Shown piece by piece: positions 1 to 5,754 of a stretch of DNA of 6,614 bases. The translations under genes were made by a program, and so were the position numbers. Under the pieces are notes generated by a model. That model did not search any database. It saw only the letters and a list, made by a program, of their open reading frames with translations, and was not told the origin of the DNA. The stretch covers positions 1-6,614 of the forward strand of contig CAIYWM010000455.1 of assembly GCA_903929895.1 (NCBI GenBank). Reading direction: 5' to 3'. How positions within the stretch are numbered: the first letter of the stretch is position 1; every line of letters starts with the position of its first letter. Source of the stretch: an uncultured Alphaproteobacteria bacterium (lineage in GTDB: Bacteria > Pseudomonadota > Alphaproteobacteria > Reyranellales > Reyranellaceae).

Positions 1-1
1 C

Positions 2-784
2 ATTCCCTGGTGGCGCACGCTTGCCGCCGCCCTGCCGCTCCTGCTGCTGCTGCTGGCGGGTGCGTGGGCCCTGCGCGGCCTGCTCCCCGTCCCGCCCGAC
101 GTGGCGATCGCCACGCGCGAGGGCCCGCCTGCGCCGCCGGCGCCGGAAGCTCCGCCCGACCCGTTGCCGGCGCTAAAGGCTTCCTTTTCTGCCGAGCAGT
201 CGCGCGAGCGCGTGCTGAAAGTCGAGCTGGCTCTGGCCGAGGCGGAGCTGAAGCGGCGGATCGCCGACTGCAAACCGCCCGAACCGCCGAAGCCGCCCCA
301 GGTCGCGGTCGCGCCGCCGAAACCCGCCCCTGCCCCGCCGAAGGTCGCGCCGCCGAAACCCGCGCCCGCACCTGCGCCGGCGCCGCAACCCCGGAACCCG
401 GCCGACGATCGCCTGCGCCTGCCCAGCGCACCGACCAACGACTATTCCTTCATGCAGGGCTGCTGGCGCACCGACCCGTTCCGCCACGAGACGGCGCAGA
501 TGCAGCCGGGCGTCTCGTCCTACTGTTTCGACGCGAGCGGTGCGGGCCAGCTCGAATGGCGTCGGGGTCGCACCGCCTGCCGCACGCGCGCCCAGGCGCG
601 GTTCGAGGGCGCGGTCCTGCGCCTGCGCGACGCCGACTCGACCTGCAACGACGGCTCGCGCTGGTTCGCTGACCAGCTCGTCTGCCAGCGCGGCGCCGAC
701 AACGTGGCGATCTGCAGCGGCCAGTCGCGCAATGCTTACGGCGCGCCCGTCCGCTGGTCGGTCAACCTGCACAAGCTGAACTGA
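2..784 (+). CDS. SrfA-like membrane-anchored protein, C-terminal part (5' end outside the window)
   Basis: The frame is open from the window edge, so the true start lies upstream; the GTG at 101 is only an internal codon. The visible 260 residues form four parts. First is a transmembrane helix of leucine and alanine (about nt 20-90). Next is a charged stretch likely to form a coiled coil (AEQSRERVLKVELALAEAEL, about nt 190-270). Then comes a Pro/Ala/Lys linker with PPKP repeats (about nt 275-400). Last is a globular domain of about 115 residues beginning NDYSFMQGCWRTDP. That domain has six cysteines (GCW, YCF, ACR, TCN, VCQ, ICS), which suggests disulfides and a periplasmic location. The plan of helix, coiled coil, proline linker and GCWR domain resembles what I recall of proteins annotated as SrfA family in alphaproteobacteria. 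The family name is an inference from memory and the biochemical role is unknown. It ends 89 bp before azlC with no clear terminator. Confidence 0.6.
   Translation: MPWWRTLAAALPLLLLLLAGAWALRGLLPVPPDVAIATREGPPAPPAPEAPPDPLPALKASFSAEQSRERVLKVELALAEAELKRRIADCKPPEPPKPPQVAVAPPKPAPAPPKVAPPKPAPAPAPAPQPRNPADDRLRLPSAPTNDYSFMQGCWRTDPFRHETAQMQPGVSSYCFDASGAGQLEWRRGRTACRTRAQARFEGAVLRLRDADSTCNDGSRWFADQLVCQRGADNVAICSGQSRNAYGAPVRWSVNLHKLN
308..363 (+). repeat. Short in-frame direct repeat in the proline-rich linker
   Basis: An identical 20-bp unit starts at 308 and again at 344, a spacing of 36 bp (12 codons). Both copies encode VAPPKPA-type sequence. This is a small duplication inside the flexible linker that keeps the reading frame, so it changes linker length without breaking the gene. 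It is not a mobile or regulatory repeat. Confidence 0.7.
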
Positions 785-873
785 CCCGCCTAATGCGCGG
801 CTGAGCTAAACTCGGTTCCGGCGTCGCGGCGCGTCCCATAGAGTGCCCGCCCCTTCCTCATCCGGTAACTTCC

Positions 874-1599
874 GTGTCCCCTTCCGCGCGCGTGACGTGG
901 CGCAGTTTCCAGGCCGGCGCCCTGCGCATGATCCTGCCCGGCCTCGCTTCCCTTCCCTTCGGCATCGGCTTCGGCGTCGCCGCCGCGCAGAAGGGCCTGA
1001 GCGCCTTCGAGACGACGCTGATGAGCTTCACCGTCATGGCCGGCACCAGCCAGATGGTGGCGCTCGACATCTGGGCCCAGCCGCTGCCTCTCATGGCGCT
1101 GGCCGTGTCGGTGTTCGTGGCCAACCTGCGCTACTTCGTGATGGGCGCGGCGCTGCAGCCACACCTCCCGCACCTGCCGTGGTGGCTGCAGCCGCCGGTC
1201 TGGTACGTGACGGTCGACCAGAACTGGGCGGTCAACATCGCGGAGTATCGCCGCGGCCACGGCGATCTCGGCAAGTTCCTGGGCGGCGGCTTCGTCATGG
1301 CCTGCATCTGGTCGGGTTCGACTTTGGCGGGGCACCTTGCGGCAGGCGGCCTGCTCTCCGATCCCGCCACGGCGCGACGCCTCGGCCTCGATTTCGTCGG
1401 CGTGGCGGTGTTCGTCGTGGTGGCCACCATCCTGTTCCGCGGCAAGCGCGACGTCGCGCCCTGGGTCGTTGCCATCGCCGCCGCCCTCGCGGCCAAATGG
1501 GGAATCGGCGGCAACTGGTACATCGTGGTCGGCGGCCTGGCCGGCGGCCTCTTCGGCGCACTGCGTGATCTCAGGAAGACCGATGTCCGCCAATCCTGA
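874..1599 (+). CDS. azlC: AzlC family branched-chain amino acid exporter, large subunit
   Basis: This 241-residue inner-membrane protein is of usual AzlC length. AzlC and AzlD together export branched-chain amino acids, and some relatives export other amino acids or analogues. Visible marks are the N-terminal PGLASLPFGIGFGV segment, the VMAGTSQMVAL segment (family form FxGxxQ), and NLRYFVMGAAL, which matches the family NLRxxLMG motif. Several hydrophobic helices follow, including FVGVAVFVVVATILF and a glycine-rich final helix. The start is GTG at 874, since no other start codon occurs upstream in this frame back to about position 835. No good Shine-Dalgarno sequence precedes it. It overlaps azlD by 17 bp, so the two are surely co-transcribed. 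The actual substrate cannot be read from sequence. Confidence 0.93.
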   Translation: MSPSARVTWRSFQAGALRMILPGLASLPFGIGFGVAAAQKGLSAFETTLMSFTVMAGTSQMVALDIWAQPLPLMALAVSVFVANLRYFVMGAALQPHLPHLPWWLQPPVWYVTVDQNWAVNIAEYRRGHGDLGKFLGGGFVMACIWSGSTLAGHLAAGGLLSDPATARRLGLDFVGVAVFVVVATILFRGKRDVAPWVVAIAAALAAKWGIGGNWYIVVGGLAGGLFGALRDLRKTDVRQS

Positions 1600-1891
1600 A
1601 AATCTCGTCGCGATCTTCGTGATGGCGCTCGCGGCAATGGCCGCGAAGGGCGGCGGCTTCATCGCCATGCGCTGGCTCGGCCGCCATCGCTTCGTGAACG
1701 CCCTGCTCGACCACGCGCCCGGCGCCGTGCTGGTGTCAGCCGCGATCGTACCGCTCGTTCAGGCGGGCGGCGCCTTCATCGTCGGCGCAGCCGTAGCGGC
1801 ACTGCTCACCCGAAAAGTCGGAGGATTCACCCCCGGCTTGTTTGGTGGCGTCGGCGCCGTGGCGCTGGCCCGCTGGGCGGGCCTCACCTGA
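1583..1891 (+). CDS. azlD: AzlD family branched-chain amino acid exporter, small subunit
   Basis: This is a small hydrophobic protein of 102 residues, the normal AzlD size, and the obligate partner of AzlC in the membrane. It has a first helix (VAIFVMALAAMAAKGGGF), a typical central segment (LLDHAPGAVLVSAAIVP), and two further hydrophobic stretches ending in ALARWAGLT. The ATG at 1583 lies inside the end of azlC. It has its own ribosome binding site, AGGAAG at 1573-1578, four bases upstream, so this start is preferred over the longer frame that opens at 1337. The stop at 1889-1891 is only 11 bp from the end of the convergent DUF465 gene, with no terminator between them. Confidence 0.92.
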   Translation: MSANPENLVAIFVMALAAMAAKGGGFIAMRWLGRHRFVNALLDHAPGAVLVSAAIVPLVQAGGAFIVGAAVAALLTRKVGGFTPGLFGGVGAVALARWAGLT

Positions 1892-1902
1892 GGGTTGGAT
1901 GG

Positions 1903-2079
1903 CTAGTGCGAGGTCGGCTCGCTCAATCGGACGATCTGGTCCTTGATCATGAGCTTGCGCTTCTTGAGGCTGCACAGCGCATCGTCGTCGGGATGCGGCC
2001 TCGTCGTCTCTCGATGAATCGCCTGCTCGAGGGTCGCGTGCTTGTTCTTGAGAGCTTCAATGTGGTCCACGGTGCTCAT
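1903..2079 (-). CDS. DUF465 / YdcH-like small protein (58 residues)
   Basis: The minus strand encodes a 58-residue protein starting MSTVDHIEALKNKHATLEQA and ending in RLSEPTSH. It carries the DUF465 pattern: LKxKHxxLExxI, then a C-terminal LKKRKLMIKDQIVRL. It is clearly related to the gene at 2891-3115, which has [15 protein letters not shown] at the same place. The fold is expected to be a short helical hairpin or coiled coil that is cytoplasmic and of unknown function. The start is supported by GGAGG at 2089-2093, eight to nine bases before the ATG. A candidate promoter lies at 2174-2202. It faces azlD tail to tail. Confidence 0.88.
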   Translation of the reverse strand: MSTVDHIEALKNKHATLEQAIHRETTRPHPDDDALCSLKKRKLMIKDQIVRLSEPTSH

Positions 2080-2088
2080 AGTCGGATA

Positions 2089-2093
2089 CCTCC
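2089..2093 (-). promoter_or_regulatory. Ribosome binding site of the 58-residue DUF465 gene
   Basis: The minus strand reads GGAGG followed by TATCCGACT and then ATG. This strong Shine-Dalgarno sequence sets the start of a gene that is otherwise too short to be called with confidence. Confidence 0.75.
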
Positions 2094-2173
2094 GAGTTTG
2101 TTAGCGGGACGATGGAAGTCTGACTCTGACATTGGGTGGAGTCACGCCAATTCAACCCGTTCATCAATCGGCC

Positions 2174-2202
2174 GTTACAGATTGTGCATAATCTTGAAAC
2201 AA
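2174..2202 (-). promoter_or_regulatory. Candidate promoter for the 58-residue DUF465 gene
   Basis: On the minus strand TTGTTT (2202-2197) and TGTAAC (2179-2174) are separated by exactly 17 bases, in an AT-richer stretch of a GC-rich region. The -10 matches TATAAT at four of six positions and the -35 matches only the TTG. Transcription would start roughly 90 bases before the DUF465 ATG. The match is modest, and the same T-rich bases may instead form the tail of a terminator for the TIGR02444 gene. Confidence 0.35.
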
Positions 2203-2232
2203 GCACGCTCAGGCGGGTTGCCGGTGTGAGCG
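2197..2232 (-). terminator. Candidate weak intrinsic terminator after the TIGR02444 gene
   Basis: Immediately after the TGA at 2236-2234 the minus strand can pair CGCTCA with TGAGCG (2232-2227 with 2211-2206). A small inner CGG/CCG stem follows across a short internal loop. TGCTTGTTT then continues the strand. The stem is imperfect and the tail is not a pure T-run, so this is a tentative terminator. Confidence 0.4.
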
Positions 2233-2233
2233 A

Positions 2234-2797
2234 TCAGGCGGCCAGGCCAACGGCCTCCGCGACTTCCGGCGGGGCGAGCGCGGGAAAAGTCTCGCGCATG
2301 AGGGTCGCGACGGCCTTGCGGTCCTTGTCGTCCGGAACGACACCCAGGCACACGGCGTAGACACCCAGATTGCCCACCGCGGCACGCAGCCGCTTTTCCG
2401 GCGGCCTGTCGCGGTCGGGAGGCGGCGCGTGCAGGCTCACGAGCGCAAGCTGCTCGGCGTGCTCGGCCGCCAGTTCGGCATCGGCGACCCGGCGACGGAC
2501 CGCATCGACCGTCTCGGGCAGAGCGCCAGGCCACACCTTGTCCTTGAGCCGCCGGCGCATCTCGCGCAGCGGCTTCACGACGTCCGACTGCCACGCCTCG
2601 CTCGCGGCCAGGATGGCACGCAGCCGCTCGGCGGTCAGGGTCGGCCGGCCCGAGGCTCCGAGCCAGCAGCAGAACAGCAGGATGTTGACGTCGCAGCCGC
2701 GCCGCTCCTGCAGGTCGAGGCAGGCCTCCGCCACGCCCTCGCCGGCATAGAGTTCGAGCGAGAAGTTCCAGAACGGGTGGGGGAGAAAGTCCGACAC
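2234..2797 (-). CDS. TIGR02444 (DUF2390) family protein, function unknown
   Basis: This 187-residue protein has the hallmark N-terminus of the TIGR02444 family. Residues 6-22 read PHPFWNFSLELYAGEGV, and residues about 25-47 carry ACLDLQERRGCDVNILLFC and a following WLG. The rest is helical and charged, with an alanine/glutamate-rich middle (DAELAAEHAEQLA). No catalytic motif, signal peptide or membrane segment is obvious, so it is probably a soluble cytoplasmic protein. The start is GTG at 2797; no other start codon appears upstream in frame before the neighbouring promoter region, and there is no clear Shine-Dalgarno sequence. It is divergent from the DUF465-purE-purK unit (93-bp gap) and lies upstream of the other DUF465 gene on the same strand. 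The family assignment is firm but the function is not known. Confidence 0.88.
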   Translation of the reverse strand: MSDFLPHPFWNFSLELYAGEGVAEACLDLQERRGCDVNILLFCCWLGASGRPTLTAERLRAILAASEAWQSDVVKPLREMRRRLKDKVWPGALPETVDAVRRRVADAELAAEHAEQLALVSLHAPPPDRDRPPEKRLRAAVGNLGVYAVCLGVVPDDKDRKAVATLMRETFPALAPPEVAEAVGLAA

Positions 2798-2890
2798 GAT
2801 TGGTTGGCTTTTGCGTGCTTCCCTTTGGGCGAGCTCCGGGGTACACGGCCGGGAGCGACGTGGCTAGCCTGCCTGGACGAGTGCGCCCGC

Positions 2891-3115
2891 ATGAATGACC
2901 TGAGTTCGTCGGATCCGCCGGACGCCCAGACCATCAAGGCCAAGCTTGAGGGCCTGAAGAGCGAGCATCGCGACCTCGACGAGGTGATCGATCGTCTGAT
3001 CGAAAAGCCGCCGTTCGACCAGCTCCAGCTGCAGCGGCTCAAGAAGCGCAAGCTCGGTCTGAAGGACCAGATCCTGCGGCTGGAAAGCCAGCTCATTCCC
3101 GATATCATCGCCTGA
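2891..3115 (+). CDS. DUF465 / YdcH-like small protein (74 residues)
   Basis: This 74-residue protein starts [20 protein letters not shown] and shows the DUF465 pattern of a heptad-like [18 protein letters not shown] followed by [20 protein letters not shown]. It is probably a cytoplasmic helical hairpin of unknown function. It is a paralogue of the 58-residue gene at 1903-2079, with an N-terminal extension and a longer middle. It sits 8 bp upstream of purE on the same strand, so it is likely the first gene of a purE-purK operon. DUF465 genes next to purE are, from memory, a recurrent arrangement in alphaproteobacteria. ATG at 2891 is the best start because it places the family core correctly; the frame is open further upstream, and the Shine-Dalgarno sequence is weak (GGACGAG). 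Confidence 0.88.
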   Translation: MNDLSSSDPPDAQTIKAKLEGLKSEHRDLDEVIDRLIEKPPFDQLQLQRLKKRKLGLKDQILRLESQLIPDIIA

Positions 3116-3123
3116 GAAGAGTC

Positions 3124-3654
3124 ATGGCCAAGAAAACCAGCAAGCGCCCGGCCGCCAAGCCGGTGGTCGGCGTCATCATGGGCAGCCAGTCCGACTGGTC
3201 GACCATGCGCCACGCCGCGGAGACTCTGGAAGCGCTCGGCGTCCCCTTCGAGGCGCGCATCATTTCCGCGCACCGGACACCCAAGCGCATGATGGACTAT
3301 GCCTCGGGCGCAAAAGGGCGCGGCCTGAAGGTCATCATCGCCGGCGCCGGCGGTGCGGCCCACCTTCCGGGCATGACCGCTGCCATGACGCCGCTGCCCG
3401 TTCTGGGCGTTCCGGTCGAAAGCGCCGCCCTGAAGGGTCAGGACAGTCTTCTTTCCATTGTCCAGATGCCGGCTGGTATCCCCGTCGGCACCTTGGCCAT
3501 TGGACGCGCCGGATCGATCAATGCCGCCCTTCTGGCGGCCTCCATCGTGGGTCTTGGCGACGCCAAGATCATGGCGGCGTTGGAAGCCTGGCGGACACGG
3601 CAGTCGCTGGCCGTTGCCAAGATCCCGACCGACGACGCCCCGGCCCACCGCTGA
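3124..3654 (+). CDS. purE: N5-carboxyaminoimidazole ribonucleotide mutase (class I PurE)
   Basis: PurE moves the carboxyl group of N5-CAIR, the product of PurK, to carbon 4 to give CAIR in de novo purine synthesis. The 176-residue protein has the complete class I set: GSQSDW (residues 20-25), SAHRTP with the catalytic histidine (48-53), [11 protein letters not shown] (74-84), and [19 protein letters not shown] (105-123). A short lysine-rich extension of about 13 residues precedes the first strand (KPVVGVIMG). GAGAAGAG lies just before the ATG and acts as the ribosome binding site. Its stop overlaps the purK start by one base (TGATG), which points to translational coupling, and the presence of purK supports the mutase rather than the class II AIR carboxylase type. 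Confidence 0.97.
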   Translation: MAKKTSKRPAAKPVVGVIMGSQSDWSTMRHAAETLEALGVPFEARIISAHRTPKRMMDYASGAKGRGLKVIIAGAGGAAHLPGMTAAMTPLPVLGVPVESAALKGQDSLLSIVQMPAGIPVGTLAIGRAGSINAALLAASIVGLGDAKIMAALEAWRTRQSLAVAKIPTDDAPAHR

Positions 3655-4757
3655 TGCCGGCCCTCCGACCTCTGCCGCCGGGATCGACCATCGGCATCCT
3701 GGGCGGCGGCCAGTTGGGCCGCATGACCGCCCTGGCCGCCGCGCGCCTGGGCTACCCCTGCATCGTCTACGCCCCTGAAGACCATCCGGTGGCCGCCCAG
3801 GTCTGCGCCGGCCATGTCCGCGGGGCCTATGACGACGCCGAGGCCCTCGCCCGCTTCGCGGCCCAAGTCGATGTCGTCACCTACGAATTCGAGAACGTGC
3901 CCGAGGGCGCCGTCCTGGAATGCGAGAAGCTGAAGCCGGTGCGGCCGGGCGTGAAGCCCATCCACTTCGCCCAGCACCGGTTCCGCGAGAAGGACTTCCT
4001 GCGCAAGCTGGGCATCGGCACGGCCGACTATCAGCCCATCCGTTCCGAGGCCGACATTGCGGCGGCCACCGCCCTGCCCGGTATCCTGAAGACCTGCACC
4101 GAGGGATATGATGGCAAGGGTCAGGCCCGCGTCGCTGACCGGACCGAACTCTCAGCCGCCTGGGCCAGGCTCGGCCGGCGCGAATGCATCCTCGAGGCGA
4201 TGGTAGATTTCGAGTGCGAGGTCTCGGCCATCGTCGCCCGCGGGCAGGACGGCGCCACGCGCTGCTTCCCCATCGGCATCAACGGCCATCGCGACGGCAT
4301 CCTGCGCACGACCACCGTGCCCTCGGGCCTGCCGGCCGCGACCCTGGCGACCGCGGAGCGCTTCGGCGTCGAACTCGCCCAGGGCCTCGATCTGGTCGGT
4401 CTGGTGGCGCTGGAAATGTTCGTGACCAAGGACGGGCGGGTGCTGGCCAACGAGATGGCGCCGCGGCCGCATAACTCGGGGCACTGGACGATGGACGCCT
4501 GTGCGACCAGCCAGTTCGAGCAGCTGGTGCGGGCCATCTGCGGGCTGCCGCTGGGCTCGGTCGAGGTGCTGGCGCCCTCGCGCATGGAGAACCTGATCGG
4601 CGACGAGGCCGACGACTGGCAGCGCTATCTCGCGGAGCCGACGGCGCGGCTGCACCTTTACGGCAAGGCGGAGGCCCGCCCCGGCCGCAAGATGGGCCAC
4701 GTCACCTACGTGCTGCCGGCCGCGCGCCCGGACGCTTCGGGCCCGTCCACGACCTGA
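3654..4757 (+). CDS. purK: N5-carboxyaminoimidazole ribonucleotide synthase (PurK)
   Basis: This ATP-grasp enzyme carboxylates AIR to N5-CAIR using ATP and bicarbonate and hands its product to PurE. The 367 residues are near the usual length. Motifs in order are the N-terminal glycine loop GILGGGQLGRM (14-24), YEFENV (77-82), the ATP-grasp lysine and loop LKTCTEGYDGKGQ (145-157), EMAPRPHNSGHWTMDAC (267-283), and the C-terminal GKxxxRPGRKMGHV (337-350). The start is ATG at 3654, sharing one base with the purE stop. The last 18 or so codons, beyond the conserved GRKMGHV, overlap the 3' end of the COQ9-family gene on the other strand. No terminator is visible after the stop. Confidence 0.97.
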   Translation: MPALRPLPPGSTIGILGGGQLGRMTALAAARLGYPCIVYAPEDHPVAAQVCAGHVRGAYDDAEALARFAAQVDVVTYEFENVPEGAVLECEKLKPVRPGVKPIHFAQHRFREKDFLRKLGIGTADYQPIRSEADIAAATALPGILKTCTEGYDGKGQARVADRTELSAAWARLGRRECILEAMVDFECEVSAIVARGQDGATRCFPIGINGHRDGILRTTTVPSGLPAATLATAERFGVELAQGLDLVGLVALEMFVTKDGRVLANEMAPRPHNSGHWTMDACATSQFEQLVRAICGLPLGSVEVLAPSRMENLIGDEADDWQRYLAEPTARLHLYGKAEARPGRKMGHVTYVLPAARPDASGPSTT

Positions 4758-5364
4758 CCTGTCCCTTCAGCTTCTCGAACTTCATCACGTCGTCGATGCG
4801 GCGGTCGAGGAAAGCCCAGGTGGCTTCTGCGCCGGGCGACCGGTCGTTCAGCCAGTAGAGCAGCGTCGAGGAATAGACGCCCGCCAGAGTGGCGCGCTTG
4901 GTGTAGAAATTGAAGTCGGTGCTGGTGTCGCCGGCCGCGTACCACATGGCGTCGACCGTCCTGTAGAGCAGCTTCAGCGCCAGCCCGGCGTTGAGCGGCA
5001 TCGACAGCGTCGACAGCGCCCGGCGGGCCGCCTCGCGCGGACCGGCATGCCGCTCCAGCCGGATGCGGACAGCGCCCTTGATCCGATCGCGGATCTTGAG
5101 GGCCGTGATTCCTTCCTTCTCCATGTCCTCGACGGTGCGCTGGTCGGCGCGCTCGCTGACATAGGTCAGCGCCTGGAGCGGCCCGCCCGGGAACAGCCGG
5201 TCGGCCTCCCCCGCCGGCAGGTCGAGCGCCCGGCCACTGGCCGCCAGGGCGGCCCGCGTCCAGCCATCGAAGGCCGCTTCGGCCATGAACTCGTCCGCCA
5301 GCCGGTCCCGCAAGGCGGCGTCGGGGTCGATTTCCGGTGAATTCGGGGTATTTTGCTCGGTCAT
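4702..5364 (-). CDS. COQ9 family protein (rpsU-divergently transcribed family)
   Basis: COQ9 proteins have a TetR-like helical fold, bind lipid, and support ubiquinone synthesis, in eukaryotes by presenting substrate to the COQ7 hydroxylase. This 220-residue protein has the family landmarks: DEFMAEAAFDGWTRAAL (24-40), LFPGG (57-61), IRDRI (91-95) and the strongly conserved block MWYAAGDTSTDFNFYTKRAT (140-159), followed by LAGVYSSTLLYWLND. Being divergent from rpsU is the context that gave the family TIGR02396 its name. The start is ATG at 5364. There is no Shine-Dalgarno sequence, and a good promoter ends just before the ATG, so the message may be leaderless. The basic C-terminal tail (about residues 203-220) is encoded opposite the end of purK. 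The bacterial role is inferred from the family. Confidence 0.94.
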   Translation of the reverse strand: MTEQNTPNSPEIDPDAALRDRLADEFMAEAAFDGWTRAALAASGRALDLPAGEADRLFPGGPLQALTYVSERADQRTVEDMEKEGITALKIRDRIKGAVRIRLERHAGPREAARRALSTLSMPLNAGLALKLLYRTVDAMWYAAGDTSTDFNFYTKRATLAGVYSSTLLYWLNDRSPGAEATWAFLDRRIDDVMKFEKLKGQVRSWTGPKRPGARPAARR

Positions 5365-5370
5365 CTGTGG

Positions 5371-5399
5371 AATATAGGCGCCAATCGGGGGGTTCCCAA
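5371..5399 (-). promoter_or_regulatory. Promoter of the COQ9-family gene
   Basis: The minus strand reads TTGGGA (5399-5394), a 17-base spacer, then TATATT (5376-5371). This matches the sigma-70 consensus at four of six and five of six positions. The expected start point, six to eight bases after the -10, falls at or within two bases of the ATG at 5364, which implies little or no 5' leader. Confidence 0.65.
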
Positions 5400-5400
5400 G

Positions 5401-5419
5401 GGTATCCGCCTGTGATACC
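5401..5419. promoter_or_regulatory. Perfect inverted repeat in the COQ9/rpsU divergent region
   Basis: GGTATC (5401-5406) and GATACC (5414-5419) flank a seven-base spacer. As RNA it would form a hairpin in the rpsU leader. As DNA it is a possible operator sitting directly upstream of the COQ9 -35 box, centred about 45 bases before the predicted COQ9 start point. The sequence does not decide between these readings. Confidence 0.45.
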
Positions 5420-5421
5420 TA

Positions 5422-5448
5422 CCCGGCCTCTGGAATTCAGGCCCCGGG
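5422..5448 (+). other. Second hairpin in the likely rpsU leader
   Basis: CCCGGCCT (5422-5429) pairs with AGGCC-CC-GGG (5439-5448), giving eight base pairs with a two-base bulge and a nine-base loop. It lies between the first inverted repeat and the rpsU ribosome binding site, without a T-run, so it is not a terminator. It may be a leader structure for control of bS21, which is an inference. Confidence 0.4.
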
Positions 5449-5471
5449 ACATTCGTGGGCCAAGCCGCATT

Positions 5472-5480
5472 GGAAGGAAG
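5472..5480 (+). promoter_or_regulatory. Ribosome binding site of rpsU
   Basis: GGAAGGAAG lies eight bases before the GTG at 5489. This purine-rich site supports the GTG start, which also gives the standard bS21 N-terminus ([15 protein letters not shown]). Confidence 0.7.
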
Positions 5481-5488
5481 CGATCGAA

Positions 5489-5692
5489 GTGCAGGTTCTC
5501 GTTCGTGAAAACAACGTCGATCAGGCGCTGCGCGTCCTGAAGAAGAAGATGCAGCGCGAGGGCATCTTCCGCGAGATGAAGCTCCGCCGCAACTACGAGA
5601 AGCCGTCCGAGCGCCGCGCCCGTGAGCGCGCCGAGGCCATCCGCCGTACGCGCAAGCTGATGCGCAAGCGCATGGAGCGCGAGGGCTACTAG
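5489..5692 (+). CDS. rpsU: 30S ribosomal protein bS21
   Basis: This 67-residue basic protein matches bS21 throughout. It starts [20 protein letters not shown], continues with [21 protein letters not shown], and ends in an arginine/lysine-rich helix ([16 protein letters not shown]). bS21 sits on the 30S platform near the 3' end of 16S rRNA and assists translation initiation. The start is GTG with a good ribosome binding site. The gene stands alone: it is divergent from the COQ9-family gene with a 124-bp region carrying two inverted repeats, and a strong terminator follows 26 bp after the stop. I could not pick out a convincing -35/-10 pair for rpsU; TATAGG at 5373-5378 is a possible -10 that would overlap the COQ9 promoter, but its -35 is poor. 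Confidence 0.97.
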   Translation: MQVLVRENNVDQALRVLKKKMQREGIFREMKLRRNYEKPSERRARERAEAIRRTRKLMRKRMEREGY

Positions 5693-5717
5693 TCCTCCCC
5701 TCCTCGCACGAGACGAC

Positions 5718-5747
5718 AACCCCCGGTATCCCCGGGGGTTTTTGTTT
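5718..5747 (+). terminator. Intrinsic terminator of rpsU
   Basis: AACCCCCGG (5718-5726) pairs perfectly with CCGGGGGTT (5732-5740) across the loop TATCC, followed by TTTGTTT. This is a classic Rho-independent terminator for rpsU. On the minus strand the stem is followed only by GTCG, so it should not work well for the converging HAD-like gene. Confidence 0.92.
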
Positions 5748-5754
5748 GGCCGAT

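Noticed and set aside
101..784. Complete gene starting at the GTG at 101
   Set aside because: The frame remains open to position 2 and contains a hydrophobic membrane helix upstream of 101, so the gene starts outside the window.
790..1668. Long open frame (292 codons) antisense to azlC and azlD
   Set aside because: It mirrors the azlCD frames, is full of His/Arg/Gly/Ala/Glu low-complexity sequence typical of the reverse of a GC-rich gene, and has no family motif. The plus strand encodes clear AzlC and AzlD.
2798..2890. Promoter for the DUF465-purE-purK unit in the divergent gap
   Set aside because: I looked for a -35/-10 pair and found only single weak elements with wrong spacing, so a promoter probably exists but cannot be placed.
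2635..3648. Long minus-strand open frame (337 codons) across the DUF465 gene and purE
   Set aside because: It is the reverse of purE and DUF465, shows no recognisable domain, and would overlap three well-supported genes.
4706..5719. Minus-strand open frame (337 codons) covering the COQ9-family gene and rpsU
   Set aside because: It is a shifted reading of COQ9 plus the reverse of rpsU, with arginine/glycine-rich junk translation and no motifs.
5718..5740. Bidirectional terminator shared by rpsU and the HAD-like gene
   Set aside because: The stem is symmetrical, but on the minus strand the downstream bases are GTCG with no T-run, so only rpsU termination is supported.
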